A stretch of DNA of 64,000 nucleotides from Sipunculus nudus (taxonomy: Eukaryota > Annelida > Sipuncula > Golfingiida > Sipunculidae). The stretch lies in contig CM049318.1 of NCBI GenBank assembly GCA_026874595.1, positions 10,709,241 to 10,773,240 on the forward strand, given 5' to 3'. This document shows, in pieces, positions 39,001 to 54,000 of this stretch; positions within the stretch are counted from its first letter, which is position 1; each line of letters starts with the position of its first letter. The translations under genes and the position numbers were made by a program. The notes beneath the pieces were generated by a model. The model did no database searches and was not told the origin of the DNA. It saw only the letters and a program-made list of their open reading frames with translations.

Positions 39001-42000
39001 CATTATAATGATAAAAAAAGAATTTATTTAATTTAAATTTGTTTCTTCCTTATAAACATCAAATCATCAATCATTGGCCAGTCGACTGTTAAGAATAAAT
39101 TTAATATATTCTTGACAAAACTGAATAAACACCAAAGAATATAATTTATATCAGGGTTGGCCAACCAGGGCCAGTGGGCACACAAATATTCTTGAACTGC
39201 AATCCCACACATTCCGACATAGAATAACGTGGATATCGGGATTACAATGAGACTCTGATGACATGTTGTAAACAGAAATAGACCACAGGTTGACCAACAT
39301 GTATTTCAATCTTTGTTATCTTAATTATGGATAATAAATGTATTTTTGTGTGAAAATTACTTTTATCATTGGAAAAATTCAGTTGCTGGTGATGTGTAAT
39401 GCTCCCACAGGGAGGGAGTATGTCCACCTCTATTATACACCATCATTGCAACCTCTATCAACGTTTACATTCAATCATACACACAGAGGGTGACATTTAC
39501 ACAAATATACACTATCATTGCGACCTCTGTCAACCTTTACATTCTATCAAACACACAGAGGGTGACATGTAAACCTACAGGTTATCTATCCAGGATAAAT
39601 CTGCTGCTGGCGATTCATCAACCTTCTGTAGGAATCTGGCACCTGGTGATATACACTCTCTGCTGGACACATCCAGTATGGCGGTGGGGGACACACTGCA
39701 GCATGAAACATGCCCATTAGAGGAAATACCAAACCTGATCAAGTGAATGATCATGTTTCTTAAGGGCAACAACTAAACAGAAGGAAAGCTTACCACAGCT
39801 GACACTGAATAATAACAAAGGACCTATGGGTCACGACGCTCAGCTGTTATATATGATAAAAAAATATTATTTAGAAATGAGGCACATGCTGGTTTTGTGT
39901 GGTAATAAATATAAGCTGTATTATGAGTTGTTGTTGTTTAGCTTATGTATGATTTTATAGTACCTTTGGAGACAGGGAAGAGGATTGATTTCATTTATTT
40001 TATTAACAAATGGAGTACTATTGTTACACAGATTTTGACTTGGCCATATAACTTATAAGCAGAACATATAATATAAGAGTTTAACTATTTATTAAAAAAA
40101 ATACAAATATTTTCGCAAATATAATTTTTATTAAAAATAATAAGAGAATCATATGATTTTTTAAAATGAAATATAACTGATATGATTATTAAAATAATAT
40201 TAAAGAATATATTCATGAATGCATTCATGAATACATTTTGAAAGTATTTGCACGAGTATTCATATATTTTCATTTTTACCTGAATTCCCATTCTTTATGC
40301 AAGAAATTTTATAATGGAGTACAAAATCATTTTCGTATTTAAATACAATTACAAAGTATTTGCACCATGTCTGGAATTTATTCAGTTTTCACCAAACAAT
40401 GATGTTGAGAATCCAGAATATAAAAAATTCACACATTTAAATAATGATCATAAGTACCTGGTTTTATGGCTTTTATTTATATTAAAAAATAACTGTAAAA
40501 AATTCATTTTGGACTAATTTCACATCAATGTACACACTAGACACAGCAGGAATCTAGATTAATATTATCAACTGCATCTTTGTCTAATTTCCTTCATATG
40601 ATCCCTAATGATTAGTAATGAATAATATGATTTACTTCTTTATAATTAAAATTGAACTGAAAAATGCCATAGGTGACTGCATGGTGTTATTTGGAATATG
40701 TGACATTCTACCCATCGATACAAGATTCTTATATCATCAGTAACTGCAAGTTAATTTCCTGTTATTATAAACTAACAAATTCCTTTTCTATTTTTCTTAA
40801 ATTTGTTATTAAAAACCAATAAAAATTTATTAATTTATTGTTTTTTGTTATGTTCTTGGTTAAAACTACTAGATGAGTTGGGTTGGACACCTGGATCAAC
40901 TGTGGCTTGCCATAAGCTGCCTGGATTCAATGTATGCCTCACCTCAAGCGTGCATAATGTGATGAAAGGTCAACAAGGTCAACATACAGGTGACTCAAGA
41001 GGGGCTGGAGAGAGCCAAAGTCTGACAGGGTCTCATAAAAAACATTAATAAAAGCTACAATTTTTGGCCAATTTCTTTCAGCTTTCTAAACTAAAAAGCT
41101 GAAATGCTTATGTGTGCATGATATGAAAATTATATCAACAGTGCTCACGGGAAACAAACGTGCCATGGTCACAGTTGGGCAAAATTTAAGGTACTAATTT
41201 TATATTTATACTAAATAAAATTTGAAAAATTCAGAACTAATTTTGGGTATTCAATTGAATCTTGATTAAATAATGTTACATCCCTGACAAAAAATCTCTA
41301 GCTTCAGCAATGCTCTTGTTAAGGGAGTAAATATATTTCTTGATTTTTTACAAAGTGCATTATGTTTGGGCCCATAACTTAAAACAATTACACAATACTG
41401 ACATCATTCTGGCATGTGCATAGAGAATGAAAAATATGTATATTATTTATGATTAAAGTCAGATTAGTGGTTTTGATATTAGGCAGTCTTGAAGTGTAAC
41501 AATGGGTTTTTAATGGAAAAATGAAGTTTTTCATTAATATCTCGAATGTCCTAGTGACCAAATTCTTGGCATGGTAGGGGATTTTGGAGACATCTAACTG
41601 TATGCCGAATTTAAGGAACTTAGAGCTGAAGCTGGGGAGCTGAGCTCTTGCAAACTGCATAACACTAGCTTGATGTAAACAATATGTTACATGGTGCTTG
41701 AAAACTTGATTAAAATCTACAGTTTTTGATCAACTGGTTTCAAAGTTTTGGTGTTAACAGTTGAAATGCTAACAAAAACATGCTGTGAAAATTAAATCCA
41801 CAGTACTTACAGGAAAAAAACGTGCCATGGTCAAAGTTGGGCAAAATTTAAGGTACCAATTTTTTATTTTTATTAATATTTTAAAAAATTTAAAAGATTT
41901 TCATCTAATTTCGGGTATACAATTTAATTTTGATTAATTAAAGTTATATTACTGGAAAAAAAGGTCCATAGCATTAACATTTTTTGTGTTAAGTGATCAA

Positions 42001-45000
42001 ATATCTTTTCTGATTTTTTACAAAATGCATTATGTTTGGGCCCATAACTTTTTTAAATTAAATAATACAGACATAATTTCTGGCATGTACATAGGAACTA
42101 TATAGAGGAATATGTATGGTAAATATGAGGTAAAACAGATGAGTGGTTTTGATATTAGGCAGTCCTGAAGTGTAAAAATAGGTTTTTAATAAAACAAGGG
42201 ACCTATGGGTCACTGTGCTCAGCTGACGTAAACCTTGAAGGTAAAAATCTAAAATAATATAAAATGGAGATAAAGTGTAAGAGGAAGAGGTAATAAAGGC
42301 CATGGTTGGTTTATATGATTGGTTTGTATTGATGAGCAAGAAATTGTTGCAAATAATATTTTGTGACCTGACCATGTGTTTCCTAATGTTGAAACTGAAG
42401 CATGTGAGCAGTTTATGAACAAATGATCTGTACAATTACCATGATCATTAGTTGGCTTTTTCATTAACTGTTGACATTTCAGTAGTTTACACATTTGTTC
42501 AATCGAATCTTTTTTTTGTATAATATATATTATTAAATATGTTTTTTTATGAAATGTATACAGTTGAAATATAACTTATTAACAACATAAAAAATGGCAA
42601 ACAAAGCCTGATCTCAAATTCTGCTGATGCAGGATAATAATGAACAAATGTTTGTAATAAATCCTCATTTTTTTATCAATTTTTTTTTAATTTAAGTTTA
42701 TATTTCTATACATTTTCAATATAACATATATATCTGAATATAAAAGTTGATTCATAATTCTCAATTGCATCATCATAAATCTCAATCTTGTCAGATAACA
42801 CCACATCATGCATACAAATGTTTATTTATTTTTTACCACAAAAATATATTTTAAATCTGCAAAACAATAAATATCTAAAAAAAATACTTGATTTAAATTT
42901 CACAGTTTTTAATTGTGTCTTTATTTATCCATAATGTGCTTCATATTTTATCATAATTTAAGCATACTGATGGGTTCCATTATGACTGGTAAAATCATTT
43001 AAAAGAAAAATGATTTCTTTAAAAATGCTACATTACATAACATTGCATCTTCTGGATTACACCTTGAATTACTTTTTCAAGGTAAGTTTTTGCATATCAG
43101 AGTGGAAACAGCATTACAATTAAGGAGATACAGTTAAAACAATAACAATACTGCATAACACTTGGTGGGTTGGGTTTGCAGGGGGGGGGGGTGATTGGGG
43201 TGGTGATATGAGAATAACTCTACACCTGTCACAGCAGGGGATCTCCCCCAGTGACTGTAACAAATCAGAAACCCTGGCATAGCTGACTTCCAGTGACCTG
43301 GAGTGGGACCCTGCATCTGTAATCTGTAATCAAAGCAAATGACTACAATAGAGCCTCAAGAAAAAAATCAATAACTAGCTTAATTTTCAAGCTTTTACTT
43401 CCAAATTTCAGATTTAAACAAATTAAATATTTATGTTTACATGGTGTGAAAATTAAATCAATGGTACTTACAGGAAAAAAACGTGCCATGGTCAAAGTTG
43501 GGCAAAATTTAAGGTACTGATTTTATTTTTATGCTAATTTCTTATAAAAATTTACAAAATTCAGATCTAATTTTGGGTAAACAATTAAATCTTAATTAAA
43601 CATAGTTATATACTTGGGAAAATAGACTCTAGTTTCAAAATTTTTCATGTTAAGTGAGTAAATATTTTTCCTGATTTTTTACAAAGTCCATTATGTTTGG
43701 GCCCATAACTTAAAGAATTTATACTAAACAGACTTAATTTCTGGCATGTACATAGGAACTATATAGAAGAATATTTATGGTAAATATGAGGAAAAACAGA
43801 TGAGTGGTTTTGATATTAGGCAGTCCTGAAGTGTGAAAATAGGATTTTAATAAAAAATTGAGGTTTTTCCTTAATTTTTCAAAGGAACGAAGTCGCAAAG
43901 ACCCAGTTTTCGGCTTGGTAGGAGATCTTGGGGACATCTAACATTATGCTGAATTTTGGATTCCTAGGTCTTACGGTTTCAAAACGTGCCACATCTACGG
44001 ACGGACGGACGGACGGACGGACGGACGGACGGACGGACGGACAGACGGACGGACGACGGACAATGGACCACGACTATAGCTCAGATGACTTATAGTCAGC
44101 TGAGCTAAAAATTGAGGTTTTTCCTTAATTTCTCAAAGGAACGAAGTTGCAAACACCCAGTTTTCGGCTTGGTAGGAGATCTTGGGGACATCTAACATTA
44201 TGCCGAATTTTGGATTCCTAGGTCTTACGGTTTCAAAACGTGCCACATCTATGGACGGACGGACGGACGGACAGACAGACGGACGGACGACGGACAATGG
44301 ACCACGACTATAGCTCAGATGACTTATAGTCAGCTGAGCTAAAAAAGATTTATGCTTACATCAGAATTGTGAATATTTAAAAATAATGCAAAAATTAGTG
44401 ATACATTACTGACATCAATTCTGCCACTGTGGAAAACTAGGCTGTCTTGTTACAAAATGCTTCTAAGATGAAGTCAACTTAACCATGTATTTTTACAAGG
44501 ATATATCTTGATGAAGAGAAATAAAATACCTCTGTGGTTGTTTTTGTAGTCTAACATTTTCCTCGTCATCATCATCTATTGTGATTACAGATGCATCTGA
44601 AATTAGCATTATAAAAAAGAGAGTTAGACTACTTATAAACAAGGGACCTATGGGTCACGACGCTCAGCTGTTATATATGATAAAAAAAATATTATTTAGA
44701 AAAGTATTCTCACCATGTCTGGTATTTATTCAGTTTTCACCAAACAATGATGTTGAGAATCCAGAATATACAAAATTCACACATTTAAATAATGATCATA
44801 AGTACCTGGTTTTATGGCTTTTATTTATATTAAAAAAATAACTGTAAAAAATTCATTTTGGACTAATTTCACATCATATGATCCCTAATGATTAGTAATG
44901 AATAATATGATTTACTTCTTTATCATTAAAATTGAACTGAAAAATGCCATAGGTGACTGCATGTTGTTACTTGGAATATGTGACATTCTACCCATCGATA

Positions 45001-48000
45001 CAAGATTCTTATATCATCAGTAACTGCAAGTTAATTTCCTGTTATTATAAACTAACAAATTCCTTTTCTATTTTTCTTTAATTTGTTATTAAAAACCAAT
45101 AAAAATTTATTAATTTATTGTTTATTGTTATGTTGTTGATTAAAACTACTAGATGAGTTGGGTTGGACACCTGGATCAACTGTGGCTGGCCATAAGCTGC
45201 CTGGATTCTCGCCTCAAGCGTGCATAATTTGATGAAAGGTCAACAAGGTCAACATACAGGTGACTCAAGAGGGGCTGGAGAGAGCCAAAGTCTGACAGGG
45301 TCTCATAAAAAACATTAATAAAAGCTACAATATTTGGCCAATTTCTTTCAGCTTTCTAAACTAAAAAGCTGAAATCCTTATGTGTGCATGATATGAGAAT
45401 TATATCAACAGTGCTCACGGGAAACAAATGTGCCATGGTCACAGTTGGGCAAAATTTAAGGTACTAATTTTATATTTATACTAATAACTTATAAAATTTG
45501 AAAAATTCAGAACTAATTTTGGGTATTTAATTGAATCTTGATTAAATAATGTTACATCCCTGACAAAAAAATCTCTAGCTTCAGCAATGCCCTTGTTAAG
45601 GGAGTAAATATATTTCTAGTTTTTATACAAAGTGCATTATGTTTGGGCCCATAACTTAAAAAAAATACACAATACTGACAACATTTCTGGCACGTGCATA
45701 GCGAATGTATAGAAAAATATGTATATTATATATGATCAAAGTCAGATCAGTGGTTTTGATATTAGGCAGTCTTAAAGTGTAACAATGGGTTTTTAATGGA
45801 AAAATGAAGTTTTTCATTGATATCTCGAAGGAATTAAGTCCTAGTGACCGAATTCTTGGCATGGTAGGGGATTTTGGAGAAATCTAACTGTATGCCAAAT
45901 TTAAGGAACTTAGAGCTGAAGCTTGGGAGCTGAGCTCTAGCAAACTGCATAACACTAGCAATTTGTGACATGGTGCTTGAAAACTTGAATAAAATCTACA
46001 GTTTTTGATCAACTGGTTTAAAATTGTTGGTGTTAACAGTTGAAATGCTAACAAAAACATGCTGTGAAAATTAACTCCACAGCAGTTACAGCAAAAAAAC
46101 GTGCCATGGTCAAAGTTGGGCAAAATTTAAGGTACCAATTTTTTATTTTTGCTAATATTTTAAAAAATTTAAAAGATTTTGATCTAATTTTTGGTATACA
46201 ATTTAATTTTGATTAATAAAAGTAATATTACTGGAAAAAAAGGGCTTAGCTTTAACAAGTTTTGTGTTAAGTGATAAAATTTCTTTCCTGATTATTTACA
46301 AAATGCATTATGTTTGGGCCCATAACTTTTTTAAATCATATAATACAGACCTAATTTCTGGCATGTACATAGGAATTATATAGAGGATTATTTATAGGAA
46401 ATATGAGGAAAAACAGATGAGTGGTTTTGATATTAGACAGTCCTGAAGTGTGAAAATAGGTTTTTAATAAAAAATTGAGGTTTTTCCTTAATTTCTCAAA
46501 GGAATGAAGTTGCAAAGACCCAGTTTTCGGCTTGGTAGGAGATCTTGGGGACATCTAACATTATGCTGAATTTTGGATAACTAGGTCTTACGGTTTCAAA
46601 ACGTGCCACATCTACGGACGGACGGACGGACGGACGGACAGACGGACGGACGACGGACAATGGACCACGACTATAGCTCAGATGACTTATAGTCAGCTGA
46701 GCTAAAAACCATGTAATAATAGATCTAACTTACAAGAACAGAACAATATACCTGCCTCCTCAGCACACACAATTTAATTTGAAAAGGCTGTATTAAGTGA
46801 TGCCTTTTGCCATTAGACCTTGGAAGTCAGCAGCATTTTACATAACAATATTCATAACAAATCATATTGCAACAAAACGTCATAACCCCATTTTAATCAG
46901 ACTTCCATTTTCTGACCTATATCTTTGTACATGCTCGACTTCAAAGATGCTTGACCATTAAAATCTTAACCATCCTGTTTGAGGTTTTTTTTTTTTAATG
47001 TAAGAGTAAAACATTTAAATAATTGAAAGAAATGACCAAATTACAGAAGACAGATGCCAGAGATCACATAAACTTAATGTGAGAGAAAGACAAAGTAGTT
47101 CACAATCACCTAATTATAGGGGACAAAAAATAAAATCACACAAACTAATACAGGTATCAATTTATGATACAATGGCATTTTGCAGGAACTGATTTATGAA
47201 TGGTAACCTAAGTCCAAGCAAGTACTCACCTGGTTTCTTCAAGCTAGCAGCCCCTTTAGGTTGGATGACAGAGGTGTTAAGCTCTAAGGTTGGACTTTTC
47301 CTGTGTTTATCCCTGCTGACTGGTGTAGACTGACGATTCTTAACTAGGGTCTGGTAGGTACGCACAGATATATCCAAACCAACCTGAAGTTCCTGAGCAA
47401 AAAGTGACTTGGAGCTTGATTTAAGAAACGTGGAGTCCCCACTGTTAGCAGTCTTGTTGGCGACAGAGCTTTTGTTTAGCTTTGCCTCTGTCTGCCTGCA
47501 AAAGAAACAAATGACCCAAAGGTCATGACGCTCAGCTGCCAAGCATGACCTGCGACATCATGGGCTGAGATTCACAACTTCCAGTTAAATTTTGAAGACC
47601 CAATTTGCCAATATGTTGAAATTTTCTACAACAACAGAAATATATATCACCTGTGTCTGGTTAAAACACAGTGAATTTATGGTCAGAGGAAAATATTGAT
47701 TGTTAAGCTATCAGCAACTATTCCCAGAGCTTGCTTGATACCTGTCAGTCTCAAAAGGAACACCACAAAGGGCAAATATAAGATCAACATATATAGCAAA
47801 AATCAAGGAAATCCATGCAAGAATTATTGAGAAATGGGTGCTTCTGTTTAAATTTTATTTAATACAAGCCAACTGTACTGCACCTGTATAAATTATGGTA
47901 ATATTTATTAAGAAATATTTGACCCAATCCTTTGCAAGATAAGATTAATATACTTCCAACTGCATTCACTTTAACAGTTCTTGAGATAATATGATCAAAA

Positions 48001-51000
48001 GGAATATGGTTGCCTGGTGGCCATATTCAACTTCTGACAGGTCTGAAATCAGACAATAAACATTCTCTAAATTGGATCAAACATTGAAGAAAAATCACTG
48101 AAACTGCACTGAAAAAAAGGATTCCTAAGGTGGCTAACTGGCAGACAAAATGGATTTCTGACAAGTCAGACATTTGATATCACACATCCTCCAATAAGAG
48201 ACCAATCTTGGGGCAAATTCTCCAAAGGATGGTACAGTAATGAATGTCCAAAACAAATCAAAAGGCTTGTTAAGGCCCTCATTTCAGATTTATAGATATG
48301 CAAATGTAAAAAGTGTAAGTCTAATATTTTTTATTATAACTCTGCTTTTCAATGGGGTCAGCAGGGTAGGTAAACTGCAAAACCTGAAAGAAAGGAAATG
48401 CAGAAAGCATGACTAAGAGTCTTGTAATGAAAAAAAGCCATCCTTAATCCAGGTACATATCCACATATTATGAGAACAAACACTTGCTTTTATATGTGGT
48501 GATTTATATATAAATATTCCGATATCTAGGAAACTAAGTTTATTGCTATGATTCCATAAAATAAACTGCAAAATGTTCCAATCATCTTATAAATCAGTAG
48601 CTAAACCTTAATACTGTACTCTCATAGTCTTAATGCCTGGCTGAAGCATTCCGACAACTGTGTTTTTGTTATGCAGTAACGAGGTACTTATCACTCAGCC
48701 TTATCACTTAATAGGCTGACACAAAAGGGAGTCATATGTCACCAGTGTCACTCACAATTACAGAGACACAGTGATATGTACCAGCTGGATTGCAATGGTT
48801 ATATATAAATGAAAAATAGATGGTCTACAAAATAAGTTATTGCAAACATCCCTGACCAATGACCTTGGCCTTTTGCCCACATATCAACTGGATTCTTTGT
48901 AAATGATGGGTAACTACTAACCACTTAAATCTGGTGTAATTACTTCGCAACCAATGAGTGAATAACTTTGACCTGCAACCTTTAACCTCCTGACCATCTG
49001 ACCCCAAAATCAATCAGTTATTTCTTCAAGCAAAAAGACCCATAAATATGAAGTTTGGATCAAATTGAGTGATGCATAGATGTGGCATATGTGAAAGACT
49101 GAAGGTTTGGGTTGAACAGTTTCACCAGAAATATGTTCACAAGCATTTAGAACAATTAAGTATTGTGGCCTTGACCTTTGACCTTTTGAACTCGACATCA
49201 ATAGGCTTCTTCCCCTATTGGTAGGTAAGCCATATATGTCAGATGGAAGGTATAGATTGAAATGTTTGCCTGAAAATGTCTCCACATTAGAAGAGGGTGC
49301 TGTGAACTTGACCTTTGACCTGAAAATCAACAGGTCTTTTCCCCTGTTGGCAGAGAATCGATATCAGTGCTGGAAGGTTTGGAATAAAAAGTCCAGCTTG
49401 AAATGTGTCCACAACCTTTAAAAAAAAAATATGTTCACAAGCATTTAGAACAATATTGTGACCTTGACCTTTGACCTTTTGAACTCAACATCAATAGGCT
49501 TCTTCCCCTATTGGTAGGTAAGCCATATATGACAGGTGGAAAGTATAGATTGAAAAGTTTGCCTGAAAATGACTCCATGCAAGAAGAGGGTGCTGTGAAC
49601 TTGACCTTTGACCTCAAAATCAACAGGTCTTTTCCCCTGTTGGCAGAGAAGCAATATCAGTGCTGAAAGGTTTGGAATGAAAGGTCTAGCTTTAAATGTG
49701 TCCACAACCTTTTCAAAGAAGTGGATCCTGTGACCCTGACCTTTGACCTTGTGACCTCAACATCTATAGGATTCTTCTCCCACTTAGTAGGTGAGCTATA
49801 TGTGAAAGATCAAAGAATTGGGATGAAAGGTTTGGCTTAAAATGCATCCACAGGCTTTTCAAAGAAGTTGGTTCTGTGACCTTGACCTTTGACCTTGTGA
49901 CCTCAAAATAATTATGGTTCTTCCCCTGTCGGTAGGTCAGCTGTATGTGAAAGATGGAATGTTTGGGATGAAAATTTTGGCTAAAAGAATTATTTCTGGG
50001 GGTGCGCAAACACACCCCATAACTTCGAGAATATAGGTCGCAGTGACCTAATTTCAGGTTTGCACGGAGATCTTTTTAGAACCTCTAAGACTGCATAGGG
50101 TTCATGGCCCTAGCCCCTACGGTTAAGATTTGTGCTCTGCTAACGGCCAGGTGGAAGGACGCCGGACAAAGGCCCATTGCTATAGCCCAGCATGACTGAA
50201 AGTCAGCTGAGCTAATAAAACTGTATAATTCTAAGCCGAACATGGCAAGGTCTTATGAAACCTTTTTTTCATGAAAAGCATCAGACATTGTGTAGGTAAT
50301 TATATTAATATGTGAAACTGTGAAAATTATATATAAGCTAAGCAAATGACAGTGAAAGCTTCATATTTATATATCCTACAAAATCTTAACAGGAATATCA
50401 ATTACTGGATTCCACAAATCCTCCTACAAATTCATTACTTCAGTTTCATGGCAAGAGCAAAGTTTTACTCATCCATCATGTTTTGCACTTACCCTTTTTG
50501 TATTATATCATAATAGGTAACTATAGCAAAGCACTAGAGCTGCCCTCTGTAATAATCTTTTAAATGAATTTAGACTCAATCTATCAATGAAAACTTACAA
50601 GCTTACAAAACAATACCTAACAAGGGCACTGCAGGCCTATATACTCTCTAATCTCAAAGCTTGTGACCTCTGACCTCATTAGCATGTGTAAATGTTGTCA
50701 CATAATAAACTCTAGTGGGATACCTTACTGGTGAACATTCATTTTATCAGTATATAAAACAGAAAACATCCCAAACCTAAATACAACCTGTCTAAAAAGG
50801 AAAAATTAAAAAACAAAATTTATATAATTTACATGAAAAAGCAGAGAACACTTACTTTGCACTAGGAGCAGGAAATAATGTCGATGGGAATTTGAGGAAA
50901 CTACTGCCAAATGAAGCACCCATCACAGGATTGTCGACGGTCCGGAACTGCCGTAATAGATTGGCGTATCTTTGTTTTTCCTCATGACGAATACACTGGA

Positions 51001-54000
51001 ATTACCAAAACAAGTGTTGATCATGTTTGTTGGGATGGTGAGCAGATACATATTTATGAAGATGATAATGGCATTCCCTATTAGTGAGATAGCCTGAAAA
51101 AAAACCTTTACAAGTCATTTTAACAAATCCTTAGTCTTTTATTCCTGCAATTATCAACTGCTCTTGAGAAGACAAAGCAATAAACAATAATAAATATAAC
51201 AGGATATTACCTATCAAATATTAACATGTGGTAAGAAAGTAATGCTTACAGCCATTTTTTTTTTTTTAACTTGCTACTGTGAAAATCTGGGAATGTCAAG
51301 GTTTCCAGCATTCCATTAAATCAAAATAACATGAGATTTCCCTGAAGAATTTTGCAAAAGTTCATGATAATTATTCTAATCCTTTTAGAGGAGTATCACA
51401 TTGCTTAAGCTATGACAGGATTCATCTACTGGATGAACTGTCAGAACACAGGGGTATTTTACCAAACTGACCACTTTCTCTTCAGGTCAAGTGTTTGGAA
51501 AACAGTTGTAACTTCATGATGGAACATCAGTAAAAATCAGTTGACCTCTCCTGACCAATAATTGCAAATAATAGGTGTTAAGAAGTATGAACTTTTGCAC
51601 TATATATAAACCAGTGATTCATCTTTAGTGAAAGGTAGGCCTACATTCAGGCTAATAATGTCATAATTTGAATGCCTACATGTACATGTCTAAATAATAA
51701 CATAGGAATTAAGTTTTTTTTTGTAAATGCAGACTTCTCTTGCTTGCTTGTATAATGTTTATAAAAGCACTCATCACAAAGTCTGCTGATTCTACACAAA
51801 ATGCTAAGATTTTATGAATATTGTTGCTTCAGGAAACAGAGATTAACATGTCATTTACAACAGTTATTACCACCTATGGTCAAAATTACCTACAGTTTTG
51901 ACGGACAGCCTGTGACCCCTGGGTGTCCTTGGCTTGTTACGACCTCTGTGACCTTTGGGTTGTTTCTCAAATCTGGGTGTGTTTGACATTTTTGCACTAA
52001 ACATGGCACTGCCATTTGGCATACTTGCCCTGAAACTGTTACAAGCAAAACATGAATTTACTTTATCTAAGAATGGCAAATATAACACCACAAAAGGACA
52101 TAATGAACCTGTTGTATTTCTTGTGATTTCTGGCCTCATCAAATATAAGTTAATATTGCCAAAAATTGAACTGAGGTTAGAAAATCTGTTGGTAAATTTT
52201 TATAGCCCTTTTCTATTATATTTCTGGAGCAGCGAGACAACAAAGGAGCCTGGTGACCTCTGACCTCATTAAATATGCGTGGATATGCCTAGAATTAAAC
52301 TTAGGCAAGTTAATCTATTAGTAAATAGTTATAGCAAGTTCTTTGAAAGATCATATTGTGACAAAACTGAAAGTAAACAGACAGAGAGCTTTTAATAGGA
52401 AGACTAGCATTTTCAAACAAGAAGAAACCATAATAATTATCATATTAGTTTACCTGCTCACATGAATTTTAAACTTTAGTATACTTTATAATGAATAAAT
52501 TAATGAGAATAAAATTAGATTTTGACCCTAACTGTTACTTATTTGCCTGAGGGCTTATTGAGTCCATGTTTGACTGTAAATGTCTACATTCTGCAGGTGT
52601 AATTTGAGATATACCTGCCATCACTGAAAGGGTTTTGTCCTGGTCCTGCTTGCTGCCTTGGAGCAAACCTTGGTCCTAAAAAAAACAATAAACACAAAAA
52701 AATAACTGAGTGACCAATAACCAAGAATACTCATGAAGGAGAAATTTGGAATAGATATCTAGATGTGATGTAAAAAGCTAAAGTGAATCATTCCATGCAA
52801 ACCTTCTTGGGAACTTTCTTCAAATAACAACTTTAAGTGTTAAGCTTTCATTTTTTCCCGAGAATAAAGATGATTTAATACATCACTGTAACTTTTACTG
52901 TGGTCATAAGTAAGTGAATTTAAGATAACTTTTCAGATGAAAGATTTAAGAAAACTCTGTTCAAATTTAACTGACTTTAATTGTATTTTTTATTTTTCTT
53001 TAAATTAAAATCAAATTTTATATCAATTAATGATTTGGAGAAGGCTGACTACCAACCTGCCACCACTGGCTGACCAAACATAATCCTGGGATTTGGACTG
53101 AGATCATCTGGCACACGTTTACCTGGTTGACTCTGGTGTGTTTGGGATAGCACCTGTCAAAGAGTTATTAAAGCATATCTTATTAATACAAACAATAAAG
53201 CTTGGATCAGTCTTGGCATGTGGACTGGCAGGTGATTTGTGACTTAAGACAAACAAAACTTAGCTTTACAAAGAGGCCCATTCCGTTATTTGACATGATT
53301 TAATAAAGATGATCTTTTGAACCTTTTATGAGACAAGTCAAAAAGCACTTTGTTTATATCTCTGTATGCTGATAACATGCAAGGACCTGCTTCAATGGCA
53401 GCAAAGTGAAAACAAAAGAGAGAGTAAATGACAAATAGAAATGATATTTGTATCACATAAAGGAAATTTTAAAATTCAAATAAATATCATTATTCATAAA
53501 TGTATCCATAACAGTTCTGACGGAAGAAATGGCCCAGTTGATATTTTTTTTCAATCTTTGCACAGTAGAAGATTACGCAATATTTGCCCCTTAGATTTCT
53601 GATGTAAGGGAAGGGCTGGTTTCTCATGTGTGGGCAGTGTTTGAAGTCAAATATAGGGATCATATATTGTTTTTTAAATAACTTCACTAAAGCTCCTGCT
53701 ACATTCCCTGTTACTTAATTTCTGTATATTTTTAGAAAACCTAGACATGTGACTGTGGTAACCCCCACCCCCAATCCTTCACTTGTGACTGTATTACACC
53801 AGACTTATCATACATGTGACTGTGGTACACTGCTTTTGACATGTGACTGTGGAACATCCCTCCTCTTGACATGTGACTGTTACACCTCCCTAGACTATGG
53901 TGCCTGTGATACACCCCCTCAAAATGTGACTGTGGCACACCAACCTGGACATAAGACTAGTACACCCACCTTGACATTACACCCATCTTGACATGTGACT

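Noticed and set aside
47162-47542. A 126-codon single-exon gene
   Set aside because: Only 47230-47495 is exon 9 of the SENP1-like gene; the rest is intron and mobile-element end.
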